64,000 nucleotides of DNA from Williamsia herbipolensis (GCF_000964005.1 NZ_JXYP01000023.1:1-64000); one strand, 5' to 3'. Shown: positions 1 to 10,624, counted from the stretch's first letter. Made by a program: numbers and translations. The notes: a model not told the origin generated them from the sequence alone.

Positions 1-89
1 CGCCGGGGCGGGTCGGCGGTGCACGCCGCGGTCGAGAGCACCGCGACACAACCGAGCACCACCGCCCACCTGGGCGCGCGTCTGCGCAT
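1..89 (-). CDS. lpqW: Lipoprotein, LpqW-like, N-terminal fragment
   Basis: Only the first 29 codons are in the window. They encode an Arg-rich start, a hydrophobic stretch and a lipobox ending LSTAAC, so this is a lipoprotein signal peptide cut by the window edge. In mycobacteria typA is followed by lpqW, a substrate-binding-like lipoprotein that influences lipomannan/lipoarabinomannan synthesis, and the position 32 bases after typA on the same strand fits. Start chosen at the ATG at 89; in-frame GTG codons at 104 and 110 are alternatives. The signal peptide is seen; the name rests on synteny. Confidence 0.6.
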   Translation of the reverse strand, partial: MRRRAPRWAVVLGCVAVLSTAACTADPPR

Positions 90-121
90 CGCTGCGACGT
101 CCACCGCCACCGGCCTCGAGA

Positions 122-2032
<1,911 letters not shown>

Positions 2033-2169
2033 TGAGATTTCTTTCGGGTGGTGGACTCGAGGGTCACGACATGGCAAAGAAGGCCGGACTGGTGCGCGAC
2101 CGCATACCAGGGTATCGGTACCGCGGGTGAGATGACGCTCACGCCCACATCGCGAAGGTAAGGCTCTGC

Positions 2170-2175
2170 TAACAT
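2170..2175 (+). promoter_or_regulatory. -10 element TAACAT, leaderless-type
   Basis: TAACAT stands seven bases before the GTG at 2183. The ATG at 2174 lies inside this element, which argues that 2183 is the true start. No Shine-Dalgarno sequence is present. Confidence 0.5.
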
Positions 2176-2182
2176 GACGCTC

Positions 2183-2362
2183 GTGTCGAAGAAGATCACG
2201 CCGACGACGCTGCACACGGCGAAGTCCAAGAAGAAGTGCTGCCGCAAGTCCATGCGGTGCACCAGCTGCCCCGTCGTCCTGCACCGTCTGCGCAAGATCG
2301 ACGCCGACGAGTTCACGAACAAACAGTTCTCGAAAGCCCTGAAGAAGGCACGCGCGGCCTGA
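2183..2362 (+). CDS. Small basic Cys-rich protein, conserved-hypothetical type
   Basis: A 59-residue, strongly basic protein divergent from typA. Its centre holds four cysteines in the order KKKCCRKSMRCTSCPV (residues about 19-34), a CC-x5-C-x2-C pattern that could ligate a metal, and it ends in a Lys/Arg/Ala helix. It has no signal peptide or membrane segment, so a nucleic-acid-binding or ribosome-associated role is possible but unproven. The GTG start at 2183 is preferred to the ATG at 2174 because the latter is buried in a TAACAT -10 box. I do not recognise a characterised family. Confidence 0.7.
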   Translation: MSKKITPTTLHTAKSKKKCCRKSMRCTSCPVVLHRLRKIDADEFTNKQFSKALKKARAA

Positions 2363-2437
2363 CCTCGGGCCGAAGTCCCCCGAGAAGCCCGTTCGCATGG
2401 GTGACATCGCCCGGACGTTCATGGGGAGGGTCCAATC

Positions 2438-3694
2438 GTGCGATCGCGTTCGCTTCTGGCTGTCATCACCACCGCCTGCCTGACCGCATCATTGGCGGCG
2501 GCGGTCGGCGTCACCGCGCCGGCCTCGGCGGCGCCGTGTGGCAACAAGGGAATCTTCGGCTCCAGCCTGGCCTTCGGGAGCAGTTTCGGCGGGCTGCTGG
2601 GCAGCCGGAGCGACCAGAAACCGTTGCCGCGCATCAGCACCGGGACCAGCCGCACCATCGGATGGGTCACCGGCGCGCTGTCGAACAATCGCACCGACAC
2701 CCGCTTCGGGATCTCCGGGACCGATCTCGGCATCTCGTGGGACAACGGCTCGGGTCAGACCCTCATGGCCTTCGGCGACACCTACGGCGATTGCAACGCG
2801 CCGGGTCAGCAGTGGCGCCACAACACGATCATGCGGACCACCGACACCGATCCCGACAACGGGCTCGTCATCGGCCCCGGTATCCCCGGTGACATCCGCT
2901 CGGGCGTATCGGTGTCGGCGGCCGCGCCGCGTACGGCGTCGGAGGCCGTCGGCTCGCCCGGCGTACCGGGGGTGGCCATCACCTCCATCCCCACCGCGGG
3001 TATCGCCATCAACGGCATCCAGTTCATGAACTACATGTCGGTGCGGTCGTGGGGCGCGGCCGGGCGCTGGGTGACCAACTACTCGGCGATCGCGGTGTCG
3101 CGGGACAACGGGCAGACGTGGACCACGGCGCAGAGCACCGTGCGCCCCAACCTCCCCGCGCCGTCGCCGGGGGTGCGCGTCGTCGACGACAGCAACGGCA
3201 AGTTCCAGCAGAGCGCCTACGTCGACGGGCGCGACGGCTTCATCTATCAGTACGGCACACCCAACGGCCGCTTCGGCGCCGCCTTCCTGGCGCGCTTCCG
3301 TCCCGCGGACATCCTCGACCTCGGCAAGTACGAGTACTTCACCGGCGATCGCAAGACCCCGTGGTCGCCCGACAAGACGAAGTCGAACTCGGTGGTGCGC
3401 GAGCCGGTCGGCGAGCTGTCGGTGGCGTGGAACGCCCGGATCGGACGCTTCGTGATGCTGACTGGCGACGAGAACCGCGGATCGATCACCCTGCGCACCT
3501 CCCGGACGCCGCAGGGCCCGTGGAGCGGCCCGACCACGCTGCTCACCTCGGGGCAGCTCAGCGGCGTGTATGCCCCGTACATCTACGCCGGGACGTCGCC
3601 GGACAGCCCGTACCTCTACTTCACGGCGTCGCGGTGGCAGGACTACAACGTCATGATGATGCGCACCGATCTCTCGCTCATCCGGGTGCCCTGA
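2438..3694 (+). CDS. Secreted DUF4185 protein, first of a tandem pair
   Basis: A 418-residue exported protein. A Sec-type signal peptide ends at about TAPASAAP (cleavage near residue 30). The body resembles DUF4185: a region with GTDLGISWDNG and FGDTYG, a central NYMSVRSWG segment and a C-terminal region with PYIYAG and FTASRW, suggesting a beta-propeller fold of the sialidase/glycosidase type. Catalytic residues cannot be assigned and the substrate is unknown. The GTG start at 2438 has a GGGGAGGG ribosome site about eight bases upstream. It is followed by a close paralogue in the same orientation. Confidence 0.85.
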   Translation: MRSRSLLAVITTACLTASLAAAVGVTAPASAAPCGNKGIFGSSLAFGSSFGGLLGSRSDQKPLPRISTGTSRTIGWVTGALSNNRTDTRFGISGTDLGISWDNGSGQTLMAFGDTYGDCNAPGQQWRHNTIMRTTDTDPDNGLVIGPGIPGDIRSGVSVSAAAPRTASEAVGSPGVPGVAITSIPTAGIAINGIQFMNYMSVRSWGAAGRWVTNYSAIAVSRDNGQTWTTAQSTVRPNLPAPSPGVRVVDDSNGKFQQSAYVDGRDGFIYQYGTPNGRFGAAFLARFRPADILDLGKYEYFTGDRKTPWSPDKTKSNSVVREPVGELSVAWNARIGRFVMLTGDENRGSITLRTSRTPQGPWSGPTTLLTSGQLSGVYAPYIYAGTSPDSPYLYFTASRWQDYNVMMMRTDLSLIRVP

Positions 3695-3872
3695 CCGAAC
3701 CCTCACGGCCGTAACGATCCGATGACCGTTCGGCCGCAAACCGATCCTGGATTCCCGCTGCCGTACGGAAGTCGTGGATAGTCGGCGGGTAAACCCCACC
3801 GCCTCACCAGTCACACACGCACCATCATCGGTGTCGGCTCGTGGCCTGGGGTCCCGCCTCTCGAGGAGCGTC

Positions 3873-5171
3873 ATGCCCGTCCTGCGCCGCAGTGCCGTCC
3901 TGCTGACCACCGTGTGCACCGCAGCGGCGACCCTGGTCGGCCTCGGGGTGGCGGGCACCGCGTCGGCGGCGCCGTGCGGCAACGCCGGACTGCTCGGATC
4001 GAGCCCGCTGGGCAACGCCATCGGCAACGCGTTCGGCAGCTTCGGCAGCAGCGGCGGCCCGCTGTTGGGCAAGAGCAGCTCGCAGGGGCCGCTGCCGACG
4101 GTCAACGGCGGCAACACCACACCGGTCGCATGGGTGACCGGGGCGAAGTCCCCCAACAACACCGAGGCGCGCTTCGGCATCTCCGGCACCGACCTCGGGA
4201 TCGCCTGGGACAACGGCACGGGTCAGACCCTCATGGCCTTCGGCGACACGTTCGGCAACTGCAACGCCGCCGGCCAGCAGTGGCGCCACAACCTGATCCT
4301 GCGCACCACCGACACCAACCCGGCCGACGGCGTGACCATCGGCAACGGCGTCCCCGGTGACGTCCGCTCGGGCGCCGTGGTCGGTTCGGGCGCACCCACG
4401 TTCGCCACCGAGTCGATCCCCGCACTCGAGATCGCGGGGGTCGAGGTGACCACCATCCCGACCGCGGCCATCGCGATCGACGGCAAGCAGTACATGAACT
4501 ACATGTCGGTACGGCAGTGGGGCGGACCGGGGCGGTGGGTCACCAACTCCTCGGCCATCGCGGTCTCGAGCGACAACGGTCAGACGTGGGCGACACAACC
4601 GCAGACCGTGCGCCTGAACCTCCCGGTCACCGTTCCGGGGGTCGAGCAGGTCGACGACAGCAACGGCAAGTACCAGCAGAACGCGTACCTCCGCGGGCAC
4701 GACGACCCGTACATCTACCAGTACGGGACACCCAACGGACGCTTCGGCGCCGCGTTCCTCTGCCGATTCCTGCCCGGGAACATCCTCGACCTGAGCAAGT
4801 ACCAGTACTACACCGGCGACAGCGACCCCACCAAGACGTGGTCGCCCGACACCACGAAGTCGAAAGCCGTTGTCACCGAACCGGTCAGCGAACTGTCGGT
4901 GGCGTGGAACAACCGTCTCCAGCGTTACGTGATGCTCTACGGCAACGAGACCACCGGCAACCTCGTGATGCGCACCGCGACGGCACCGCAGGGACCGTTC
5001 AGCGCACCGACCACCCTGCTCACCAGCCAACAGCTCGGCGGGGTCTACGCGCCGTACATCTATCCCTCCAACGGCGGCAACGACCAGTACCTCTACTTCA
5101 CGGCCTCGCGGTGGCTCGACTACAACGTCATGATGATGCGCACCGACCTGTCGCGGATCCCCGTCGGCTGA
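3873..5171 (+). CDS. Secreted DUF4185 protein, second of a tandem pair
   Basis: A 432-residue paralogue of the preceding gene. It shares GTDLGIAWDNG, TLMAFGDTFG, NYMSVRQWGG, KYQQNAYL, TPNGRFGAAFL and FTASRWLDYNVMMMRTDLS, and differs mainly in the region after the signal peptide. The signal peptide ends GTASAAP. The start at ATG 3873 has a GAGGAG ribosome site six bases upstream; the frame is open 33 codons further up, but that stretch would bury the signal peptide. The 178 bases between the two genes could hold a separate promoter, but none is clear. Confidence 0.88.
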   Translation: MPVLRRSAVLLTTVCTAAATLVGLGVAGTASAAPCGNAGLLGSSPLGNAIGNAFGSFGSSGGPLLGKSSSQGPLPTVNGGNTTPVAWVTGAKSPNNTEARFGISGTDLGIAWDNGTGQTLMAFGDTFGNCNAAGQQWRHNLILRTTDTNPADGVTIGNGVPGDVRSGAVVGSGAPTFATESIPALEIAGVEVTTIPTAAIAIDGKQYMNYMSVRQWGGPGRWVTNSSAIAVSSDNGQTWATQPQTVRLNLPVTVPGVEQVDDSNGKYQQNAYLRGHDDPYIYQYGTPNGRFGAAFLCRFLPGNILDLSKYQYYTGDSDPTKTWSPDTTKSKAVVTEPVSELSVAWNNRLQRYVMLYGNETTGNLVMRTATAPQGPFSAPTTLLTSQQLGGVYAPYIYPSNGGNDQYLYFTASRWLDYNVMMMRTDLSRIPVG

Positions 5172-5203
5172 ACCGACGCCGACCCGTTCGGCGACAACCG
5201 TTC

Positions 5204-5734
5204 CTAGCAGGGGTTGGGCTCGTCGGTCTTGACCACCGACAGCACCGCGTCGCCCTCGCCGATGCGCGCACCGGCCGCCGGTGACTGCGCGACGACGATC
5301 CAGTTGCGGTCGAAGATCTGCGCGCGCCCGGCGCCGGTCGCGTCGCGGCTCCGGGAGTAGAAGACACCGGTGCGCTGGATGAGATCCTGGGCCGCCTGAA
5401 GGTTCATGCACACGACCTGCGGCATGATGCCCTCGCCGGACGCCGCGGTCGTCGACCGTGGCGCGTCGGTGGTCGAGGCCGGGGACGCCGATGAGGGGGT
5501 CGACGACGGGGCGCTGACCGTGGTACTCGGCGCGACGGTGACCGTGACCGGCGGCGCGGCGACCGGATCGTCGGATCCGCCCGTCCCCACCACCACGGCG
5601 ATCACGATGACGAGCAGGATCACCGCCGCTCCCAGGATGATCCAGGCACCGGTGTTCGGCGACCGACTGGGGGGTTTCGCGAACGGATCGGTGTCGTCGC
5701 CGGGATCGAATCCACGTGTCGGGGGCAGGGACAT
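5204..5734 (-). CDS. Membrane-anchored PASTA-domain protein
   Basis: A 176-residue protein with a short Pro-rich cytoplasmic N-terminus, one transmembrane helix (about residues 31-50), a Thr/Ser/Pro-rich extracytoplasmic linker and one C-terminal PASTA-like module (about 105-175, MPQVVCMNLQAAQDLI to GEGDAVLSVV). PASTA modules bind peptidoglycan precursors and beta-lactams in PknB kinases and PBPs; here there is no kinase or transpeptidase, so it may be a cell-wall sensor or adaptor. Two cysteines, in the module and at the C-terminus, could form a disulfide. It lies 12 bases downstream of mutT2 on the same strand and converges with the DUF4185 gene. Confidence 0.8.
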   Translation of the reverse strand: MSLPPTRGFDPGDDTDPFAKPPSRSPNTGAWIILGAAVILLVIVIAVVVGTGGSDDPVAAPPVTVTVAPSTTVSAPSSTPSSASPASTTDAPRSTTAASGEGIMPQVVCMNLQAAQDLIQRTGVFYSRSRDATGAGRAQIFDRNWIVVAQSPAAGARIGEGDAVLSVVKTDEPNPC

Positions 5735-5746
5735 GGTCGCTGATCC

Positions 5747-6157
5747 TTACTGGGCGTCGGGCGCGTCGAGGAGCGCGAGGAGGTCTGGGAGCCACGCGGT
5801 GTCGGCGGGGACCACCGCCCCGGCGTCGGCGAGGGCGCGCAGCCAGTCGGCGTCGACCCACCGGACGGCGAGATGTTCGGTCGCCGTGGGTGTCCCGTCG
5901 CGCAGCACGCAGCGCATCGCGATCAGGTCGACACCCGGCGCCACCTCGACGCGACCGCCCACCGTCTCGTGGACGGTCACCTCGATGCCGAGTTCCTCGC
6001 CCAACTCGCGGGCCAGTGCCTCCTGCGGCGACTCCCCCGGCTCCACCTTGCCGCCGGGCAGCTCCCACAACCCCGCGAGCTCCGGTGGTCGGGAGCGCTG
6101 CGCGACGAGCAGCCGCGGCCCGTCGATCACCGCGCCGGCCACGACCGTGCGGGTCAT
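5747..6157 (-). CDS. mutT2: NUDIX pyrophosphohydrolase MutT2
   Basis: A 136-residue hydrolase with a complete NUDIX box at residues 36-58: G36, E42, R50-E51, E54-E55 and G57 in the spacing Gx5Ex7REUxEExGU. MutT2 enzymes clean oxidised or excess nucleotides (8-oxo-dGTP, dCTP/5-methyl-dCTP) from the pool. Size and the typA neighbourhood match the mycobacterial mutT2. Its ATG overlaps the TGA of the ABC ATPase gene (ATGA), so it is probably translationally coupled to the transporter operon. The exact nucleotide preference cannot be read from sequence. Confidence 0.88.
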   Translation of the reverse strand: MTRTVVAGAVIDGPRLLVAQRSRPPELAGLWELPGGKVEPGESPQEALARELGEELGIEVTVHETVGGRVEVAPGVDLIAMRCVLRDGTPTATEHLAVRWVDADWLRALADAGAVVPADTAWLPDLLALLDAPDAQ

Positions 6158-7212
6158 CCGATCACCGCGACACGGTCGGGATCGATGCCGACCCCGACGG
6201 TCTCACCCACCGACAGAGCGGGTGTGGACACCGCCGACACGATTGTCCCGTCGTCGAGGGCGACCGACAGGAGGTGCTCCTCGGGCAATGCCGCGACACT
6301 GCGCACAATCGCGCGCACCCCGCGCTCCTCGCCGCACACCACCACCGATCGCGGTCGCAGACCCACGACGACCTCCCCACTCGCACCGTCGGATCCACCG
6401 TCGAACAGTCGCCCGGCGAGGGCGACGGTTCCGAGCACGGTCTGCACCGTCGTCGCACCGGTGTCGGCATCGCGCACGAGGTGCCCGCCGATCAGGGTGG
6501 TGCATCCGACGAACCGGGCCACCCACTCGTCGACCGGTCGACGCCAGATCGTCTCGGGCGCACCGGATTGCACGATGCGGCCCTCCGACATGACCGAGAT
6601 CCGGTCGGCGATGACGGCGGCCTCCTGGTGATCGTGTGTCACGAGGATCGCCGGGGTCCCGGCGACGCGCAGGATCTCGGCGATCTCGGCGGCGAGCCGC
6701 TCACGCAGCCGGCGGTCGAGCGAGGAGAGCGGTTCGTCGAGCAGCAGCAACCGTGGGCGCGGCGCCAGCGCGCGGGCCAGCGCCACACGTTGGGCCTGCC
6801 CGCCGGACAACTCGGTGACCGCGCGATCGGCGAGACCGGAGAGCCCGACGAGATCGAGCAACTCGGCGACCCGTTCCGCGCTCGCCGCGCGTGACCACCG
6901 GCGCGCGCGCAGGCCGTAGGCGATGTTCTGTCCGACCGTGCGTCCCGGCAGCAGCTGGCCGTCCTGGAAGACCACGCCGAAGTCGCGTCGGTGGGTCGGC
7001 ACGGCGGCCAGGTCGACACCGTCGAATCGCACGGTGCCGCCGGCGATCGGTTCGATCCCCGCGATCGCACGGATGAGCGTCGACTTCCCGCACCCCGACG
7101 GGCCGAGCAGAGCGGTCACCGGCGCATCGGCGGTGCCGATGTCGAGGTCGATGTCGTCGATGACCACCTCGTCGTCGTAGGTGACGCGCAGCGAACGCAC
7201 CTCGAGCGTCAC
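6154..7212 (-). CDS. ABC importer ATPase, thiamine/iron type
   Basis: A 352-residue nucleotide-binding subunit. Walker A GPSGCGKST is at residues 37-45, the Q-loop in VFQDGQLLPG, the signature LSGGQ at 135-139, Walker B LLLLDE at 155-160, and a D-loop SSLD follows. A C-terminal region of about 110 residues resembles a TOBE domain. It ends the transporter set in which permease and ATPase genes overlap by ATGA. The binding protein suggests thiamine or a phosphorylated thiamine as cargo; iron(III) or another oxyanion remains possible because these families are close. Confidence 0.88.
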   Translation of the reverse strand: MTLEVRSLRVTYDDEVVIDDIDLDIGTADAPVTALLGPSGCGKSTLIRAIAGIEPIAGGTVRFDGVDLAAVPTHRRDFGVVFQDGQLLPGRTVGQNIAYGLRARRWSRAASAERVAELLDLVGLSGLADRAVTELSGGQAQRVALARALAPRPRLLLLDEPLSSLDRRLRERLAAEIAEILRVAGTPAILVTHDHQEAAVIADRISVMSEGRIVQSGAPETIWRRPVDEWVARFVGCTTLIGGHLVRDADTGATTVQTVLGTVALAGRLFDGGSDGASGEVVVGLRPRSVVVCGEERGVRAIVRSVAALPEEHLLSVALDDGTIVSAVSTPALSVGETVGVGIDPDRVAVIG

Positions 7213-8921
7213 AGGTCACCGCCCGAGACGGTGCGGAACGACTCCATCACGACCACGGCGATCGCGGTGACGACGATCATGAGCACCGAGCACGCCATCG
7301 CGGTCGCCAGATTGTCGGCGCCGGGGCGGTTGAGTGCCGAGCCGATCAGCACCGGCAGCGTGGTGGTGCCCGGCCGGGCCAGGAATCCGGTCGCCCCGAA
7401 CTCGCCGACGGCGATGATGAAGGCGAACGCCCCCGACGCCGCCAGCGGACGCCAGATGAGCGGCAGGTCGACCGTGCGCCACACCCGCCACGGTCCGGCA
7501 CCCAGGGTCGCCGCCGCATGGCGCAGCCGAGGCGGGATCGCCGCGAGCGCGGGGGCGATCACACGGATCACCACCGGTACCGCGATGAGTGCCTGTACGG
7601 CCGGGATCAACCCCGGCCACGACGCGACACCGGCGGGCAGCGAGGCGAGCACGATGAGATAGCCGAAACCGACGGTCACCGCACTGACACCGAGCGGGAC
7701 CAGGGCGAGCGCCGAGCCCACCGTGGCCGCCGTCCCCCGGGCGCGTTGCAGCGCGATCGCCGCGAGCAGGCCGATCACCACCGACAGCACCATCGCCCAC
7801 AGTGCACTGACGACGCTGTACTGCAGTGTCTGCAGGGGTGTCTGACCGTTGACCGCGCGGGTCAGCGACCGATAACCCGACAGCGTCCACTCCCCTCCGG
7901 CGGTGGGACGCAGCGATCGGATCACCACCACCGACAGCGGTCCGACCAGGACGACCACCGCCCACACCGCGACGACCGCTTGCGACGCCCGGCCGCGGAC
8001 CCGCGCCGTGGCCTCGCGCGCGACGACCGCGACGGTCCGCGGCGTCACCCACCCGGAGATCGCGACGACGACGATCACCACGACGATCTGCAGCAGCGAC
8101 AGGGTCACCGCCGCGGGGAGGTCGAAGTAGCCGATCGCCTGGGTGTAGACGGCGGTCTCGATGGTCTGCCAGCGGCCGTTGCCGAGGATGAGGACCACGC
8201 CGAAACTGGTGGAGCAGAACAGGAACACCAGCGCCGACGCGGACAGGATTGGGACGATCAGACGCGGAAGCACCACGGTGGTGAAGGCGCGCCACGGGGT
8301 GGCCCCGAGGGTGCGGGCGGCCAGTTCGGCGCGAGGATCCTGCGTGCGCCACGCCGACCCGACCACGCGCACCACGACAGCGATGTTGAGGAAGGCGTGG
8401 GCGGCGAGGATCGAGGCGACGCTGCCGTCGAGGCCGAGACCCGACAGCGGCCCACCCGGGGACACGATGGCCCGAAACGCCATGCCCACCACCACCGTCG
8501 GCAGCACGAAGGGAATGGTCACCCCGACCATCAGCAAGGTCGAGGTGCGCGCGCTGCAGGTGGCGACCAACCAGATGATCGGCGCCGCGACCACGAGGGT
8601 CACCAGCGTCGAGCCCGCGGCCTGGGCGAGGGTGAACCCGAGCAGACCCCAGGCGTCGGTGCGACGGGCCAGGTCGAGCAGACCCTCACCGTCGGACACC
8701 CCGACCGCGCGGACGACCAACGCTCCGACCGGCCACACGAAGAAGACGCCGATGAAGGCCAGGGGGATCACGGTCAGGACCGCGACGACGCGGCGGTGGC
8801 CGGTGTCGCCGGTCTCGCCGCGGCGGTGGCCGGTGTCGCCGGTCTCGCCGCGGCGGTGGCCGGTGTCGCCGGTCTCGCCGCGGCGGCGCCGGACCGGTCG
8901 CAGCCGTCCCGCGCCGGTCAC
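7209..8921 (-). CDS. ABC importer permease, duplicated (ThiP/FbpB type)
   Basis: A 570-residue membrane protein made of two tandem permease halves, each with the EAA-type loop (LGATPWRAF near residue 215 and LGAGPWRVW near 490), and about twelve membrane helices. This fused architecture is typical of thiamine and ferric-iron importers. The cytoplasmic N-terminus contains three exact copies of GETGDTGHRR, from a perfect 30-bp DNA triplication. GTG at 8921 is used as start, 22 bases after the binding-protein stop; a weak ribosome site leaves the exact start uncertain. Transcribed with the binding-protein and ATPase genes. Confidence 0.88.
   Translation of the reverse strand: MTGAGRLRPVRRRRGETGDTGHRRGETGDTGHRRGETGDTGHRRVVAVLTVIPLAFIGVFFVWPVGALVVRAVGVSDGEGLLDLARRTDAWGLLGFTLAQAAGSTLVTLVVAAPIIWLVATCSARTSTLLMVGVTIPFVLPTVVVGMAFRAIVSPGGPLSGLGLDGSVASILAAHAFLNIAVVVRVVGSAWRTQDPRAELAARTLGATPWRAFTTVVLPRLIVPILSASALVFLFCSTSFGVVLILGNGRWQTIETAVYTQAIGYFDLPAAVTLSLLQIVVVIVVVAISGWVTPRTVAVVAREATARVRGRASQAVVAVWAVVVLVGPLSVVVIRSLRPTAGGEWTLSGYRSLTRAVNGQTPLQTLQYSVVSALWAMVLSVVIGLLAAIALQRARGTAATVGSALALVPLGVSAVTVGFGYLIVLASLPAGVASWPGLIPAVQALIAVPVVIRVIAPALAAIPPRLRHAAATLGAGPWRVWRTVDLPLIWRPLAASGAFAFIIAVGEFGATGFLARPGTTTLPVLIGSALNRPGADNLATAMACSVLMIVVTAIAVVVMESFRTVSGGDL
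8791..8880. repeat. Perfect 30-bp tandem triplication inside permease gene
   Basis: Three identical units (8791-8820, 8821-8850, 8851-8880), each a multiple of three bases, encode GETGDTGHRR three times in the permease N-terminus. Complete identity indicates recent slippage or active copy-number change. Confidence 0.97.
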
Positions 8922-8943
8922 CGCGTTCGCGGTGGCCGTGACC

Positions 8944-9969
8944 TCAACGCCCCAGGATCGTGCGCCACTGCTTCTGCCAGTCCTCGCGGTTCCGTGCGAT
9001 CGAGGCCGCCGACAGCTCCACCGTCGAGGTGGGCAACGGCGCGTACTTCTGCCACGTCTCCGGCAACGTCACGCCGTCGCGGACGGGATAGACGTACATC
9101 GAGTCCGGCAGCGCCTGCTGCACCTGCGGACTCAACATGAAGTCGACCAGCTTCTTCGCCCCGTCGGTGTTGGCCGCACCCTTGAGCACGCCCACGTACT
9201 CGACCTGTCGGAAGCATCCGTCGAGCAGCGCCTTCGTCGCGGGGTTCGCCGCGGGCGACGAGGCGTACGACACGACGATGGGCTTGGGGCCCTTGCCTTC
9301 TCCGCCGGAGAACTGCTGGTTGTACCCGATCTCCCAGCCCGACACGACGGTGACGTCGTTGGCGCGCATGGCGCGCCAGTAGTCCTGCCAGTTCGACGGG
9401 TCGGCGGCGATCGTGGCGAGCAGGAAGCCCAGACCCGGCGACGAGGTCGCCGGGTCCATGACCACGGTGTCACCGCGGTAGCGGGCGTCGGTGAGCTGGG
9501 CGATCGAGGTCGGGGCGGGGATGTTGCGCTGCGCGAACCATGCCGTGTCGACGTTGACGCAGACGTCGCCGCGGTCGACCGGCGTCAGCTCGTCCTTGTC
9601 GCCGTTGAGCGCGTACTGCGCCGCGCCGCCGACCAGCGCCGGTGAGCGATAGGACTCGAGCGCGCCGGCCTGGATGGCGCGCGAGGCGAAGGTGTTGTCG
9701 ATGCCGTAGACCGCGTCGGCCTTGGGCCGCCCCGGGGTCAGCGACACCTCCGAGGTCAGCTGTCCCGCGTCGCCCGACTGCGACACCTTCAGCTCCAGGC
9801 CGGTCTGCTTGCGGAAGTCCGCGATCACCGAGTCGGGTAGGGCGAAGGAATCGTGGGTGAGCAGCGTGACCGACGCCGTCGAGTCGGAGTCACCGCACGC
9901 TGTCGCCATCGACGCGGTCAGCGCCGCACCCATCACCACGATCATCGCCCTGCGACCCCACCGCTGCAC
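8944..9969 (-). CDS. ABC importer substrate-binding lipoprotein, ThiB-like
   Basis: A 341-residue lipoprotein: the signal peptide ends in the lipobox ATAC with Cys25 as the lipidated residue. The mature part is a class II-type periplasmic-binding fold. LLTHDSFALPDSV and KADAVYGIDNTFASRA match the thiamine-binding (TbpA/ThiB) family pattern. GTG start at 9969 with a strong GGAGGAGG ribosome site. First gene of a four-gene set (binding protein, permease, ATPase, mutT2). I looked for a TPP riboswitch in the 97-base leader and saw none. Confidence 0.85.
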   Translation of the reverse strand: MQRWGRRAMIVVMGAALTASMATACGDSDSTASVTLLTHDSFALPDSVIADFRKQTGLELKVSQSGDAGQLTSEVSLTPGRPKADAVYGIDNTFASRAIQAGALESYRSPALVGGAAQYALNGDKDELTPVDRGDVCVNVDTAWFAQRNIPAPTSIAQLTDARYRGDTVVMDPATSSPGLGFLLATIAADPSNWQDYWRAMRANDVTVVSGWEIGYNQQFSGGEGKGPKPIVVSYASSPAANPATKALLDGCFRQVEYVGVLKGAANTDGAKKLVDFMLSPQVQQALPDSMYVYPVRDGVTLPETWQKYAPLPTSTVELSAASIARNREDWQKQWRTILGR

Positions 9970-10081
9970 CCCGATCGACCTCCTCCACCACCAGCGCTCC
10001 GGACACGGCGTCCGGGCGCGGAGTTCTTCTTCCGCGATCTAACCAGCACGCTGCAGGCGGGGCGGGGTGCACCATGGATGC

Positions 10082-10402
10082 ATGGCATCCGACGACTCCG
10101 CCACCGGACCTCGACCGCTCGATCCCGACGAGATCGAGGCAGCGCGCCCGACCCTGCCCCTGTGGGAGTGGGGCGACGGCGTGATCCGACGGTCGGTCGA
10201 GGCACCGTCGTTCCCCGCGGCGATCGATTTCGTGCGGCGGGTGGCCGAGGTGGCCGAGCGCCGCGACCACCATCCCGACATCGACATCCGCTGGCGCACG
10301 GTCACGCTGGCCCTGAGCACACACTCAGCGGGAGGATTGACCGTTCTCGACCTGGAATCGGCGCGGGAATACGACTCCCTCGCGCCTGGGCCGAGTGTCT
10401 GA
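10082..10402 (+). CDS. Pterin-4a-carbinolamine dehydratase
   Basis: A 106-residue PhhB/DCoH-type enzyme that dehydrates 4a-hydroxytetrahydropterin. The signature ERRDHHPDIDIRW near residues 63-75 carries the paired active-site histidines, and a third His lies in THSAGGLT. The protein is family-sized and cytoplasmic. ATG at 10082 was taken; an in-frame GTG at 10067 is the alternative, and neither has a clear ribosome site. A related gene lies close to mutT2 in mycobacteria, so the neighbourhood is partly conserved. No aromatic amino-acid hydroxylase is visible nearby. Confidence 0.87.
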   Translation: MASDDSATGPRPLDPDEIEAARPTLPLWEWGDGVIRRSVEAPSFPAAIDFVRRVAEVAERRDHHPDIDIRWRTVTLALSTHSAGGLTVLDLESAREYDSLAPGPSV

Positions 10403-10613
10403 CTGCCGGTGTCGATCGTGTGTGCAGCGCGTAACAATCGCATCACCAGTCACATGGGTCACTCTGGTATCACGCTATGGTCCCTGGACGGTTGTCGACA
10501 CGCGGCGACCGCCTAGACTCACCCGCGGCGCCCCTCGAGGTCGCCGACGGGGACGACAAGATTCGACGGCGACCACGGTTGTGTCGCCACAGACGGGAAG
10601 TACCACGCTGTGA

Positions 10614-10619
10614 AGGGTG
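10614..10619 (+). promoter_or_regulatory. Ribosome-binding site deciding the start at 10625
   Basis: An AAGGGT-like site lies a few bases before GTG 10625. It overlaps codons that would belong to a longer product starting at GTG 10610, so 10625 is the better start. Confidence 0.55.
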
Positions 10620-10624
10620 TTCTA

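Noticed and set aside
2033-2422. N-terminal extension of TypA to 766 residues
   Set aside because: The extension has no family similarity, crosses the divergent small gene, and a GTG at 2032 gives the usual length.
3825-6068. Very long minus-strand frame through the second DUF4185 gene and the PASTA gene
   Set aside because: Composition is Arg/Gly/Asp-rich as expected from the complementary strand of GC-rich genes; no domain is recognisable and real genes occupy the region.
9970-10066. TPP riboswitch before the thiamine-type importer
   Set aside because: The 97-base leader lacks the conserved CUGAGA and the downstream P4/P5 elements; only a small GC hairpin is seen.
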